This document shows, one piece after another, positions 53,801 through 64,000 of a DNA stretch of 64,000 nucleotides (within the stretch, counting starts at the first letter, position 1; each line of letters begins with the position of its first letter). The position numbers were made by a program, and so were the translations under genes. The notes beneath the pieces are model-generated. The model was given only the letters and a program-made list of their open reading frames with translations. It did not search any database and was not told where the DNA came from. This DNA comes from Litomosoides sigmodontis (lineage: Eukaryota; Nematoda; Chromadorea; Rhabditida; Onchocercidae), in the NCBI GenBank assembly GCA_963070105.1, contig OY718803.1, forward strand, positions 9,157,823 to 9,221,822, written 5' to 3'.

Positions 53801-54995
53801 TTTTCTTTCTTCGAGAAAAAAAAAACAAAAAGGAAAAAATGCATTAACGATAATTTGTTATAAAACATTCCATCACATATATTGACAGTAACACAGTTGC
53901 ACTGAAAACAAAAATTTTAAATGAAAACAATCAAAAATCAGTAAATAAAAAGAGAAACATAAGCTATATCGGGAAATAATAATTCTACTCTTCTTCTTCC
54001 ACCTGTTTACTCTCCTAGCTCTTCGTAGCAAAAATCAATAAGAATTAAAATAAAGTAACACAAAAATTAGGTGCTCCATCAAAAAATATCTCAAGTGTTG
54101 CTATCTATACGGATGGTTAAACTGTGTCTTCAATTGTCAAGAATGAAATTTCGAAAAGAAATGAAATTTAATGTAAGAAAAGTTAAAGAAGTGAGAGCAG
54201 AGAGAAAGAGCGGCACAGATATGAAATGTCGAGTGTGTGAAATATCGAGAAACATCCAGAGAGACAATATAATGTTAAATTTTTATAAGTGGGTGAAATT
54301 TCCGAAAGCAACTAACTGCAGAGAAGAGCAGCGTCATCAACAGCAACTGTGGGAGGGAAGAGACCTAGTACCGCTCGCACATTGATATTGGAATAAATGA
54401 TAATTCGAACAACTGATCAATCGCAAATGAAACTGCCAACTCCTCCCCAATCGAACTTCCGCGTATTCCTCTCTATTTCATTCATTTTCTAGAAACTTTC
54501 ATTTTAGACCGAGGTAGGATGTTACCATACATTTAGTCTTAATCACTCAGAACTTAATCATTATAGACATAGATACTCGCCAACGAATACTCGATCATTA
54601 ATGCTGCACTGCACTAACTAGCTATCAATTAACTTGCAACACTCGTTACTTACCTACGGTTTTTTAATTAAAAAATCCTATTGTTTCTTACTCCCATAAG
54701 TATCGTTTTCAAGCGAGACTAAAAAAGAAATCCGACTATAACAATTTGACAGTTTTCACCTTCACTGATTGAAAGAAATGAGAAAAAAAAAAAGGAAATT
54801 TCCTTTACGAGCAGATCGGATGGATATGTGCACAAAGTGAATGAACTATACATTTAAATGCTCCTTGTGTTTTCCACAAAAAAAATTTCCGATTCCTTTC
54901 TATTCAATTAAATAGTTTTGCTATTGAATAAGATGCCTCTGCCCAAATTTCAACAATTAAATTATACGGCATAAAAAGGGGAAATGCTATTTTAA

Positions 54996-55069
54996 CGATA
55001 TGAAATGAACACTGAACAAAGCTATCTATATCACGGTATGAAATGAACACTAAACAGAGCTATCCACAT
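54996..55069. repeat. Diverged 38-bp tandem duplication
   Basis: Two adjacent copies sharing tatgaaatgaacact and similar 3' halves (gaacaaagctatctat versus aaacagagctatccac). No coding character. Confidence 0.75.
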
Positions 55070-58000
55070 TTAGTTATCATCCACTTTAATTTTCGAATTT
55101 CAAATTAAATGTAGGACATGAGACTTGAATGAATCAAATTGCCATTCCTGGTGAAGTATACAATAAAGACGAACAGAATGAGAGAAGATAAAATCACGTA
55201 CTGTACCGATTAACGAATTCAACCATGCAGTGCATACATTAACAATATCACAATTTTCACCAGCCTTAAAAGAAATGCCTCTTTTCTTTTTCTAGTTTAC
55301 CAAAATGTTGTTCTTTAATTCAAATTTAAAACAGGATAAATAAAGAGTGTGGGAATTTTTCAGATGGAAATTTCCCTCGAAGTAGAGAAAAAATAAAATA
55401 AAGAAACAAACAGATATTGTCTTCAAACACCATTTGGAGACAAAATGGTTCATTCTGATTTGAAAGGGTGAGATAAACTTTGTCAGGCTTGCATTATATG
55501 ATCGTTACCGGATTTATTCATAATTAAAGTTCAAATTCAATCAATAGAATAGTAACCTATCGCACTTATCATGTCGCATCATAATATGAAATTATATTTT
55601 CGTCTTCGGACATGCCAACGTGCTAGAAGAAATAAAAAGTACTAATAGCGAGGAAAAAAAGTAGCTATTAAAGTAAACGAAGAAAGGCAAAACACTGTCC
55701 GGATGAAGTCGGTTTGCCATGTAAAGGGAGAGAATGAATGCAGTTAATACAGATAAATGCGACAAATTATACTAAACCCCTCTTACATTTACGTTTCATT
55801 ATTGAAGGGATAATCAGCCGCATCAATGTCAAGAGATATGAACTTCCTTCCTCTCACTAAATCAACAGTTAACACATTCAAAGCATTCAAGTCATCTTCT
55901 GGTTTTCAACGACCTGAGTTTTCATCAATTCAAAGAAACAGTTGAGAAAATATTGGAAAATTTTTCAAAACAAATTAGAATTATTTAAAATGAGAAGAAA
56001 ATTTTCTCAATGTTATGAAAATTTTTAAATGAACTAAAACTCGGTGTAAATATTTATGTGTAACACCGGATCATACTGACATACGTTTGGGGAACGACTT
56101 TGCACAGCTAGTAACACTTTATGAAGATGAAAGTTTGCAGTACATTAAATGTAAAACGGAAAGTCCGTGCTGAATGGCACCACTACCACTCAAATGCAAT
56201 TCTCTCCATTATCACCATTACCTTCATGTTTTAATTTAACACCTTTCAGAAATGTATTTATTATCCTATTTTCAAATTAATAAACTATATCTCAACTTCT
56301 TTAGTATCGCTGATCATGTTTGATTTTGTTTCACTCCCAATCATCTTTCACTTCATTTGCTAGTGTTATCGCCCGAAAGACCTTGGCACAATTAAAAAAG
56401 TGAATGAAGAATTTTTTCTTCTTATTCATTATGAATTTATTTCAGCCAATTATTTCACAGCACTTCATACATTTAATCACAAGTGAAAAACATAAAAATA
56501 TTGAGGAGAAGTAGGAAAGAAACATACTCCACAATTTCCAATAAAAATAATAGTCCAGTAGAGAAAAACATGGATCTGAAAGTCGAAAGTTACGAAGAAT
56601 GCACTAACACTTCTCTCGTAAACAAAAAGGAAGACTTCTGAGTTGTGAATGAAAATGAATGTCAGAACTTCGCCTCACTCATGCAAACGTCTGCCAGGCG
56701 ATTTGACCAAAAATTGTGTGTAACAAGTAGCGAAAGATGTCCAAAACGGCTTTCATCACTGTACCGAAAGATTTTTAACTCAAACTATGTCTTTAGATAA
56801 AACTTCGGGAACATCTGCTTTTCGTACATTTTTCCTAACCAATGAATTTCTTATTGAATTTTAATTGATGAAGAAATGAAAGGAAAGTGAAATTCGGCAC
56901 ATACAATTGCCAAATAAGGGAATAAATTTCAGGTTTCAGAAACTCAAATTGCTTAAATTAAAGAAAAAGGACATTACATAAATTTATGCACAGAATACCG
57001 ATCAAAACAATGTGGAAAACTTAAAATTCTCGATGTGATTAGCAATAGTTTATGAAGTAGTACTGGACGGACTGCATTTCTGCAAATGAAGGAGAGCACG
57101 AGAAAGTTGGTAGACACTTTCTGTATTTGCGTATTAATGATCGGTGAATGGAAGAGAAACGTTTTCATTAAACAACTGTTCAAGCATAGGTTAACCGGTG
57201 TACTTAGCGAAATAAATTTTACTTGGCTATAATTTAAGAGGTAAACTTCCTCTCACAGTATCCTCGCTTCTTGTTATAACCTACTTTACTTTGAATAGGT
57301 ATAGTAAAAATTTTGGCTTGTGGATAGTATTAATGACGCGAGAAATGAGTTGGTATGAGGAATATACTACCACTACAATTCCGGGGGCAAAAAAAAATGT
57401 CCGAAAAAAATAAGATTACGAATACAAAAACAGTTGTTGTAGTCATTTGCGTTAGATATTAAAAGATAGTGATTGGAGATAGTGCTTCCACTATCACTGA
57501 TAATAGCAGTCACTATCAACACTTCATTACTGACATTTGATAAAGACAATGACAACATAAATCCTCGCCAGCCAGTAAAGGACAAACTTTCCTTCTAGTC
57601 CTTGATAATCAATCGCAAACTGCGCAATGAAGGATTTAAATGATACGTCAAAACTGGAGGAAGAGGGTGGAAATAGATTGTTATCAAAGAGGAGAGACTG
57701 TGATGGAATTCAGGACGCATCGATCATTTCAGTCATCTAAATGGAAGGTTGTAACTGCTGTTTTGCTGCGAACAGGAAGCTCACACATTTAATTTGCTAG
57801 CTGAATTTAAGTTTTGAAATTTTTTTGAAGTATAATAAGAACTTGAAAACATATGAAGAAGAAAGGGAGAGGGGAAGTCCTAATCATGACTTGTTATGAA
57901 TATGAAATCAAAGAAACAACTCTATTATTTTGGAAAAGAAATTTTTTTTGGAAAAATTCCTTTCTAGAAAAATTTATACTGCGATTTCCATATTTCAAAA

Positions 58001-60450
58001 AAAAAAAATGTTAAGTCCTTTCCACAGCATAGAAATTATAAAAATCTTTTCCTCTTTCCCAAGAAAAACAGAGGGGAAATTAGTTACGTATGAAAACAAC
58101 ACCAACATTTCTTATTTCAAATCTTGCCTTCGACTAGCTTTCCAGCCAATTATCTCTGCCTTATTCGGCTACCCTTGAAAACATGATCAAAAAACAAGAT
58201 TCTATTTGTATCGAATTTTTCAATTGGAATTTTTTAAACAAACAAAGACTTGGTAAAATAATGAAGCAAACAACTGGTAGATGTAGTAAGAGAACTGGTT
58301 CATAAGTCTCAACAATTCGGTATTTAGGCAAAAAAATAGTTAAATAAATCAATGTAGCAAACGAAAAATCATTCCGTTCAACTCAGTTTAAATATTCAAT
58401 TAAAAAATATCCACTCTTTAATTTCATTTAAAACTATTCGCTTTTAAAAAAAATTCCATGCTCAAGCTAAATGCGGCACACTTATTTTCTATTCTTGACA
58501 CGTTTACCGATGAATAGAGTAACACTAAACGAAAGAACTTATAGATAAATTTATATTTTATTTCAAAAGTGATGAAGGATATTCTTCCTATCCACTATTA
58601 CAGACATAACAGTTAACATCCGAATAAACTCGAATTGAAAATGATTATATATTTAATTTACAAAAAAATAAAGAGGAAAAAGTCAGCAACAATATCATTC
58701 CTCTCTGTTCCTATTGAATGCAAATTCATTTAAATGAAATCATCACCTTTCCTTCTCACTCTAGAAGTTCAATTCATTAATCTGCTATGCAATTATATCG
58801 AATGAGCAATGTTAAGCACTAATTATTTATTTGTAATTTGTTAAGTGAAGAAACATCAAATATTTGAAATTAATTTAACCATTCTTTTTCATTTAAATAT
58901 GAAGATCACACTATACTATTCTGTGTTTTTCAGAAATGAGAAACTGGTTTCATAACCCATGCATGGTGCTTCTCTAAAGCCAAAACCCATTAATATCAGA
59001 TAACAAAGATTTTGATTTACGGTGAGCAAAAAGCAAACCGGATAGATATACGAGAATACCTTTATCACCTAGCAAAAAAAAGCGTTTGTCGATTAATCGA
59101 TTCACAACAAACAGCTTAACCATTGTCGACTGATTGATTTACATATCGAATAGTCGATAATAGCTAACTGCTAATAATTTTAATTATTAATGAGTTGTTT
59201 GAGTTGAATATGTCTTGGAAAATTATTCAACAAAACAATACATTTTTAAGCTAGCTGTTCAGTGAAACTATCCCTACAAGTATGATTTGTTTTTTTTTCA
59301 CTTTCCCCGGAAAAAGCGATTGAAATGTGCGATAATTCCTAATTACATTTAAAACATTTCCTTACTGAAACATCTGGGAAAAAAAGATAGAAAATGAATA
59401 ATCACTAAACTTTTTAAATAAGTTACTCAAGTGAAAACATGCTCCGAAACATTTTACCACTCTTTCCTATGATTAAAATTTAGTCTAAGCTACAACCTTT
59501 AAGCGAAAAAACTAGAAATTTCAAAGTACAATTTCAGCAAAAATTTCAGAACTATATTTTCAAAGAAAAAAAATCAAACTCAGTGTTGATCAAAGTGCTA
59601 ATAAACTGAAGCACTACATTGTTTTATATACGTCTCACTACCTGAACTCTTTCATCTTAGCGCTGTCGATAATTAATCTCTTTTATCCTACAAATACATC
59701 CGCAGTCATATCAACTACCACACATACAAATTCCATCAAAGCTAGTCGTAAAAAAAACGTAAGAAACATGAATGTAGCACCCGAGAGCGAAACATAGAAT
59801 TAATCAAAAATATTGGGGTGCCGAATTTTTGCCCTGTCGAATCTGAATTTTACATGGAATTACTATAGAGATTTCGCAATACGGTCCCTTGAATGCGTTG
59901 CAAAGACGGGTGAATGCAGGTGTGCTGCAACACTTCGTTCCTGTTCATCGGTTAATTCCGGGATTTGTTTGTGTTAGGAACACGTGTATGATCACGGCTT
60001 AACCTTTTCAACTGTTATGTAATATTAAATTACAATGAAACTTTGTATGTGTGCAAAAAAAATTCTGAAATCTCCTCGAATAGTTTGCCGTTTGGAATAT
60101 TTGTAAAGTTCACCAATATGTCTGTCTAATTTTTCCACTGTGAATTTCGTCCTTTTTAGCTTTTTTTTACTTTTTCTTTTAAAACTAAACAGATAAATTA
60201 ATGAGAAAACTTATTAGTTACTTTAAGAAATATATGGGATAGGTGTGTCTAGCATTCGACTAATTCCCAGTTGTATTCGTATTAAAATACGTAGAACATC
60301 CGCCAACTCTTCTATTGCGAGTTGTTAATTTGGCTTAGAAAAGTTTGGTATGAAAACTTATGTTTTAAACTGGTTCAACTTATCGAATGTTGAAAATTTG
60401 ACGGAAGGACAGGTTACATGCTTGTATGAGTATAACAAGTAGTTGTTCAG

Positions 60451-60470
60451 AAGAGAGAGAGAGAGGGAGT
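60451..60470. repeat. Short (GA)n tract
   Basis: About eight GA units, gagagagagagagggag, roughly 0.8 kb upstream of the trehalase start. Confidence 0.75.
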
Positions 60471-61031
60471 ATGCGGAAAGGATACCTTTTCACTTCATTA
60501 TATTAGTGACTTCGTAGATGGCAATTTTTTCAGGCAGTAATAAAGGTAGAGATTAGATTAGGTATAACAGAACAATGTGATATTGTTATGTTTGATATGT
60601 AATCGATTGGCATAACTAAGAGAACACTGTGAGAAGTAGTCAAAGTAATTTGAATGCTATGAAAGTTCCTACTTCTGTTTTGTGTGCGAAATGATAGATA
60701 AGAAAAGCGCAAGCGATGGACGGAAAGAAGCAAGAAGCACATCATGAAGGGCAGTTCGAAATGCATCTTCGTTAACCGGATCATCTGTTTTTCTGATCAC
60801 TCATTTAAGAGAAACATCACGGCATCTTTCTTAAATTTCATATCCCGGGAATTTGTTTTTTTTTCCTGAATCATCGGAAAAACATGAATAAATAAATAAA
60901 GGATTCATGTTTTGAAGAAAGTGATTTAAAATTTAAAATTTTTTAAGCACGTTACAGCATTAATGAGATGAATTGCTTTTTTTTCGAAAATCTAACACTG
61001 TGGTTTCAGTGATAACGATGCTAACAAGAGA

Positions 61032-61040
61032 TATTTAAAG
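61032..61040 (+). promoter_or_regulatory. Candidate TATA-like box of the trehalase gene
   Basis: tatttaaag about 260 bases upstream of the chosen ATG, followed by a locally GC-richer stretch that could be the 5' UTR. Weak, since A/T-rich words are common here. Confidence 0.2.
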
Positions 61041-61293
61041 GGCGCATTTTGTTCCTTTCGCTTCTGCTATGAGGCCCGGTGCTCTTACTGATGTCCCTGT
61101 GTCGATGTGTCGATGTACTTGCTCCTCAATCAACATTCATTATTCTGACAAAAAATTCCCTGCTCTATGAATGAAGTGCTTATTTTGTAAAATTTCCTTT
61201 TATTTTAATTTGATTTCTGCCTGATCTCTTTTTCTTCTGTCGGTAATGTAAATTTATATTAACTAATGTTTCAATTTCTGTCATAAACAAGCA

Positions 61294-64000
61294 ATGCTTT
61301 ATTACGTGATTGGCTTGCTAAAGTAAGTTTACGTTTGTGATTCTATTAAGAACTATTATAGGTGGTTAAATTACTGAAATATAGGTTAGATTATCAAAAA
61401 AAATTTTTTTACGCAATGCAAAATGAACGAGTAATGAAGTGTTTAAAGTGTTAATGCCTTGCACTAGTGGATAATTGATTCCCTTTCTAGTCCTGTACGA
61501 GTGATCAAATTTTCAGTCAAATCTACTGTGATGGCCCGATTTTGAAGGCAGTTCAGGATGCACATTTATTTCCCGACTCTAAGCATTTTGTTGATATGCC
61601 TTTAAAATATGACCCAGGTACGAAGTATTTTTGCAAAGCCTGAATACCTTGTTAAAGAAGTTATTCAAATCGAAATTTAATTAACATTCTCCTTATTGAG
61701 GAGGATGCAGTAGTTTCTTCAATTTCTAGGAATCTCTGAAATTAGTGTTGTATTTCTCGAAATAGGTCTCTATAATTTATAAAGGAAAGAAAAATGAAAT
61801 GGGATTGAGGAACAATAAATGATAGTGTGCTCGAATGATGATGAGTTTTAGAATAACTGTAATATCATTGCTTTAAAATAGTCTTAGATCACATGTGATT
61901 TGATGGTATAAAAGCCATTTGTATCGTCGTAATGTTTGAAATTTGCACGCATTCGTTGGGTCTTTTGTTATAAAGCTCAGAAACTTCGAAAGTACATCTG
62001 CAGAATGTGAACTTCATTTCATTTCATTTAAATTCGCTGTCTTATTTTAGTGACAACTTTGAAGGATTTTGAAAATTTCGGTGAAAGTTGGAAAAATAAA
62101 ACGCTGTTACAAAAATTCGTGGATGAACATTTTGATCCTCCTGGATTTGAGCTAACCGAATGGTATCCGGAGGACTGGGTAGCCTTTCCGTCAAGTTTTC
62201 TCAAAATTGAGAATTATCACCTGAGAAGATGGGCATTACATTTGCACAGAATATGGAGGGACCTTTGCAGAAAGGTAAGTTTTTATTACGGACCCTCAAA
62301 ATAAAGGTGACAAAGAATTTCTAAGGTAATTAGACCATTTCTTGTTGTCATATTTTTTAAAGTACGAATTGCTTAACATACTTGTTTTCTAGCTTTTTAC
62401 CGTCATTTCGAAGAAATTATAATCGACATCAAATAGTTTATCCTCAATAGGCTATGAGGTATGGATCTTAGAATCAGTCTGACATATGACAAAAATCACG
62501 CAAACTTTGAAAAATCGGAAAGTCAAATTCTTTAAACGTGATTTTTATGGAACCTAATTTAATTTCGTTTTATTCGCTTATCAATTTCATGTAAGGTAAA
62601 AGAAGATGTTAAACAGCATCAGGAGCTCTATTCTTTGCTTTATGTTCCTCATCCGTTTATAATACCAGGTGGTCGTTTCCGTGAATTTTACTATTGGTGG
62701 GTTGTTTTTTTATTTTTTAAATTGTCACCTGTGATTTGAGGAAGAATGTTTTAAAAAATCGTTTAGCAAAAATTCTCTCTTGAAGTTTCTGTACGCACAT
62801 AGACAGTTTATAAAATACTTGATAAGAAGTATTAAGAGGGAAATTTTTGTTGGTTTTTTCCATTTAAGAAAAACTGATTTCTTGAATAGATAGAAGTTAA
62901 CCAAGCAAATTTCTTGCGCCATCACAAGAATATCATTTACAGGGATTCTTTCTGGATAGTGAAAGGTTTGATATTTTCGGAAATGTATGAAACAGCAAAA
63001 GGAATTGTTCGCAATTTAGCTTATATGGTTGATAAGTGAGTTTTCGTGATATATTTGAAGTGGTTAGATTCTTCAGCAAATATATCTGAGTGTAATAGTA
63101 ATAACCAACATTTAGTGAAACGATAAATAGTGAATATCATTTAGCCATGGTTTTGTACCGAATGGTGGTCGTGTATATTATCTGGTCAGATCCCAACCAC
63201 CACTGCTTACACCAATGGTTTATGAGTGTTATCTAGCCACGGGTGATTTAGATTTTGTCCAAGAGGTTTGTATATTTCGACACATAATTGTTCGGTTATG
63301 TTTTTATGATTTCCTTCTTACTTATCAACTTTTTTGACGGTCCCTAAAGAATTGAGAAATTAAATCCTCAAGATTGTAATACAGAAAGCCATTTTAAGCT
63401 ATTTTAGAAGTTAGAAGGAAAATTCTTCACCTGAGTAAAGAATTTTGTTCCTTTACCGACATAAATTATAAGTTCTTGTAGTGCATATTTATAGATTCTT
63501 CCAATGCTTGAGAAGGAGTATAATTTTTGGATGTTGCAACGCGCCCAGTCGTTTCACGATGAAAAACATGATGTGAATATTTCATTTTTCCAATATCGTG
63601 TAAGTATGAAAACACCACGCCCTGAATCTTACAGGGAGGATTTGGAATTGGCGAAAGATCTTCATTCGATGGGTTAGTCTAAAAAACATTGACATAAAAA
63701 GTATTGAGTTATTCTTGTATTCTTTTTGATTCTTTGATGGGACGTCGTGTCAGTTACATAAACGTACTCATTTTTACCTTTCTTTTATGTCTGTTTCCTA
63801 ATTATAGTGACATGTATTATTTCTTATCATGTATGCTAACATTATTTATTGCATGTGTTTATTATTCATCGTTATTTCAGCCATCTTATTTTTTTATCTA
63901 AGCTCATATACTTCACTTCACTGGAATAAATGAAGTTATCAATTCTTTTTCTTACAGCGGAAAAGGAGTCGATGTGGTCGAACATAGCATCAGCAGCTGA
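61294..64000 (+). CDS. tre: Trehalase, glycoside hydrolase family 37 (N-terminal part, 3' end outside window)
   Basis: Hydrolyses trehalose to two glucose. Exons: 61294-61322, 61517-61617, 62051-62274, 62596-62696, 62943-63035, 63145-63265, 63495-63672, 63958-64000; all phases agree (about 296 residues before the edge). Landmarks: QIYCDGPILKAVQDAHLFPD, SKHFVDMPLKYDP, the family signature PGGRFREFYYWDSFW near residue 142 (split between two exons; final position Phe where Tyr is usual), then NHGFVPNGGRVYYLVRSQPP, TPRPESYREDLELA and the start of WSNIASAAE. The second GH37 signature (QWDxPxxWxP) lies beyond the edge. The ATG at 61294 gives MLYYVIGLLNQIYC through a consensus donor (gtaagt) and acceptor (ttttcag). 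An alternative acceptor at 61490 is described in the findings. Closest to nematode TRE proteins. Confidence 0.93.

Larger units (their letters stand above)
42975..61293. other. 18.3 kb stretch without a recognisable gene
   Basis: Lies between the divergently oriented STAR and trehalase genes, so it should hold the STAR start exon(s) and promoter and the trehalase promoter. It is AT-rich, with scattered A/T runs, one AC microsatellite and a few small duplications. Open frames of up to 104 codons (for example near 49.5 kb and 54.2 kb, plus strand) have no coding bias or family match. Slightly GC-richer patches occur at about 59880-59990 and 61040-61130. No tRNA or other RNA gene was found by eye. 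Confidence 0.55.

Noticed and set aside
54071..54385. Plus-strand open frame of 104 codons, Lys/Arg-rich
   Set aside because: No splice context, no recognisable motif and AT-driven composition; such lengths occur by chance in 18 kb of non-coding DNA.
59880..59990. GC-richer patch with a minus-strand ATG frame (MNRNEVLQHTC...) as the missing STAR start exon
   Set aside because: The only in-phase donor (acc|gtattg) is weak, the peptide has no resemblance to STAR N-termini, and the distance is 17 kb.
61069..61170. Plus-strand frame MRPGALTDVPVSMC... as the first trehalase exon
   Set aside because: No suitable GT donor lies within the frame, and the ATG exon at 61294-61322 has a consensus donor and fits in phase.
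1..64000. Bacterial endosymbiont (Wolbachia-type) insertions
   Set aside because: Considered because filarial genomes often carry them, but no compact, intronless, bacterial-type gene was seen anywhere in the window.

Overview
The window is eukaryotic nuclear DNA from a nematode. It is very AT-rich (roughly 30% GC by eye), introns are mostly 50-500 bp with GT...(T)TTCAG boundaries, and every recognisable protein is closest to a Caenorhabditis family. The base composition, intron style and divergence suggest a spirurine (filarial-type) parasite, but the species cannot be fixed from the sequence.

Three genes can be supported. (1) Positions 1-31141, minus strand: the 5' part of a giant obscurin gene, unc-89. 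I resolved 60 exons whose phases agree at every junction (about 12.57 kb of coding sequence, about 4,190 residues). They encode a basic N-terminus, SH3, RhoGEF (DH), PH, a conserved proline/lysine linker and 37 Ig domains, the last cut by the window edge. The rest, including the kinases expected of this family, lies beyond position 1. (2) Positions 39569-42974, minus strand: a STAR/KH RNA-binding protein of the ASD-2/QKI/GLD-1 type in eight coding exons, with QUA1, KH, QUA2 and an Ala/Gln-rich tail; the initiator exon was not found. (3) Positions 61294-64000, plus strand: the N-terminal part of a GH37 trehalase in seven exons, cut by the right edge.

The remainder is non-coding as far as I can see: an 8.4 kb spacer (31.1-39.6 kb) rich in (GA)n/(CT)n tracts before unc-89; an 18.3 kb gene-empty stretch (43.0-61.3 kb) that probably holds the 5' end of the STAR gene and the trehalase promoter; a 5.2 kb intron inside the unc-89 DH domain; and a 1.6 kb intron after the PH domain. 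No tRNA, rRNA, CRISPR array or autonomous transposon was recognised.

unc-89 and the STAR gene are both expected to act in muscle: obscurin at the sarcomeric M-line, ASD-2 as a muscle splicing regulator. From memory, unc-89, asd-2 and a trehalase gene all lie on C. elegans chromosome I, so the window may show conserved macrosynteny. The main observations are the absence of the KSP-repeat segment known from C. elegans UNC-89, a structured CUAAC-rich element inside an intron of the STAR gene that suggests autoregulation, and a single 2.7 kb exon carrying nine Ig domains in an otherwise finely split gene.
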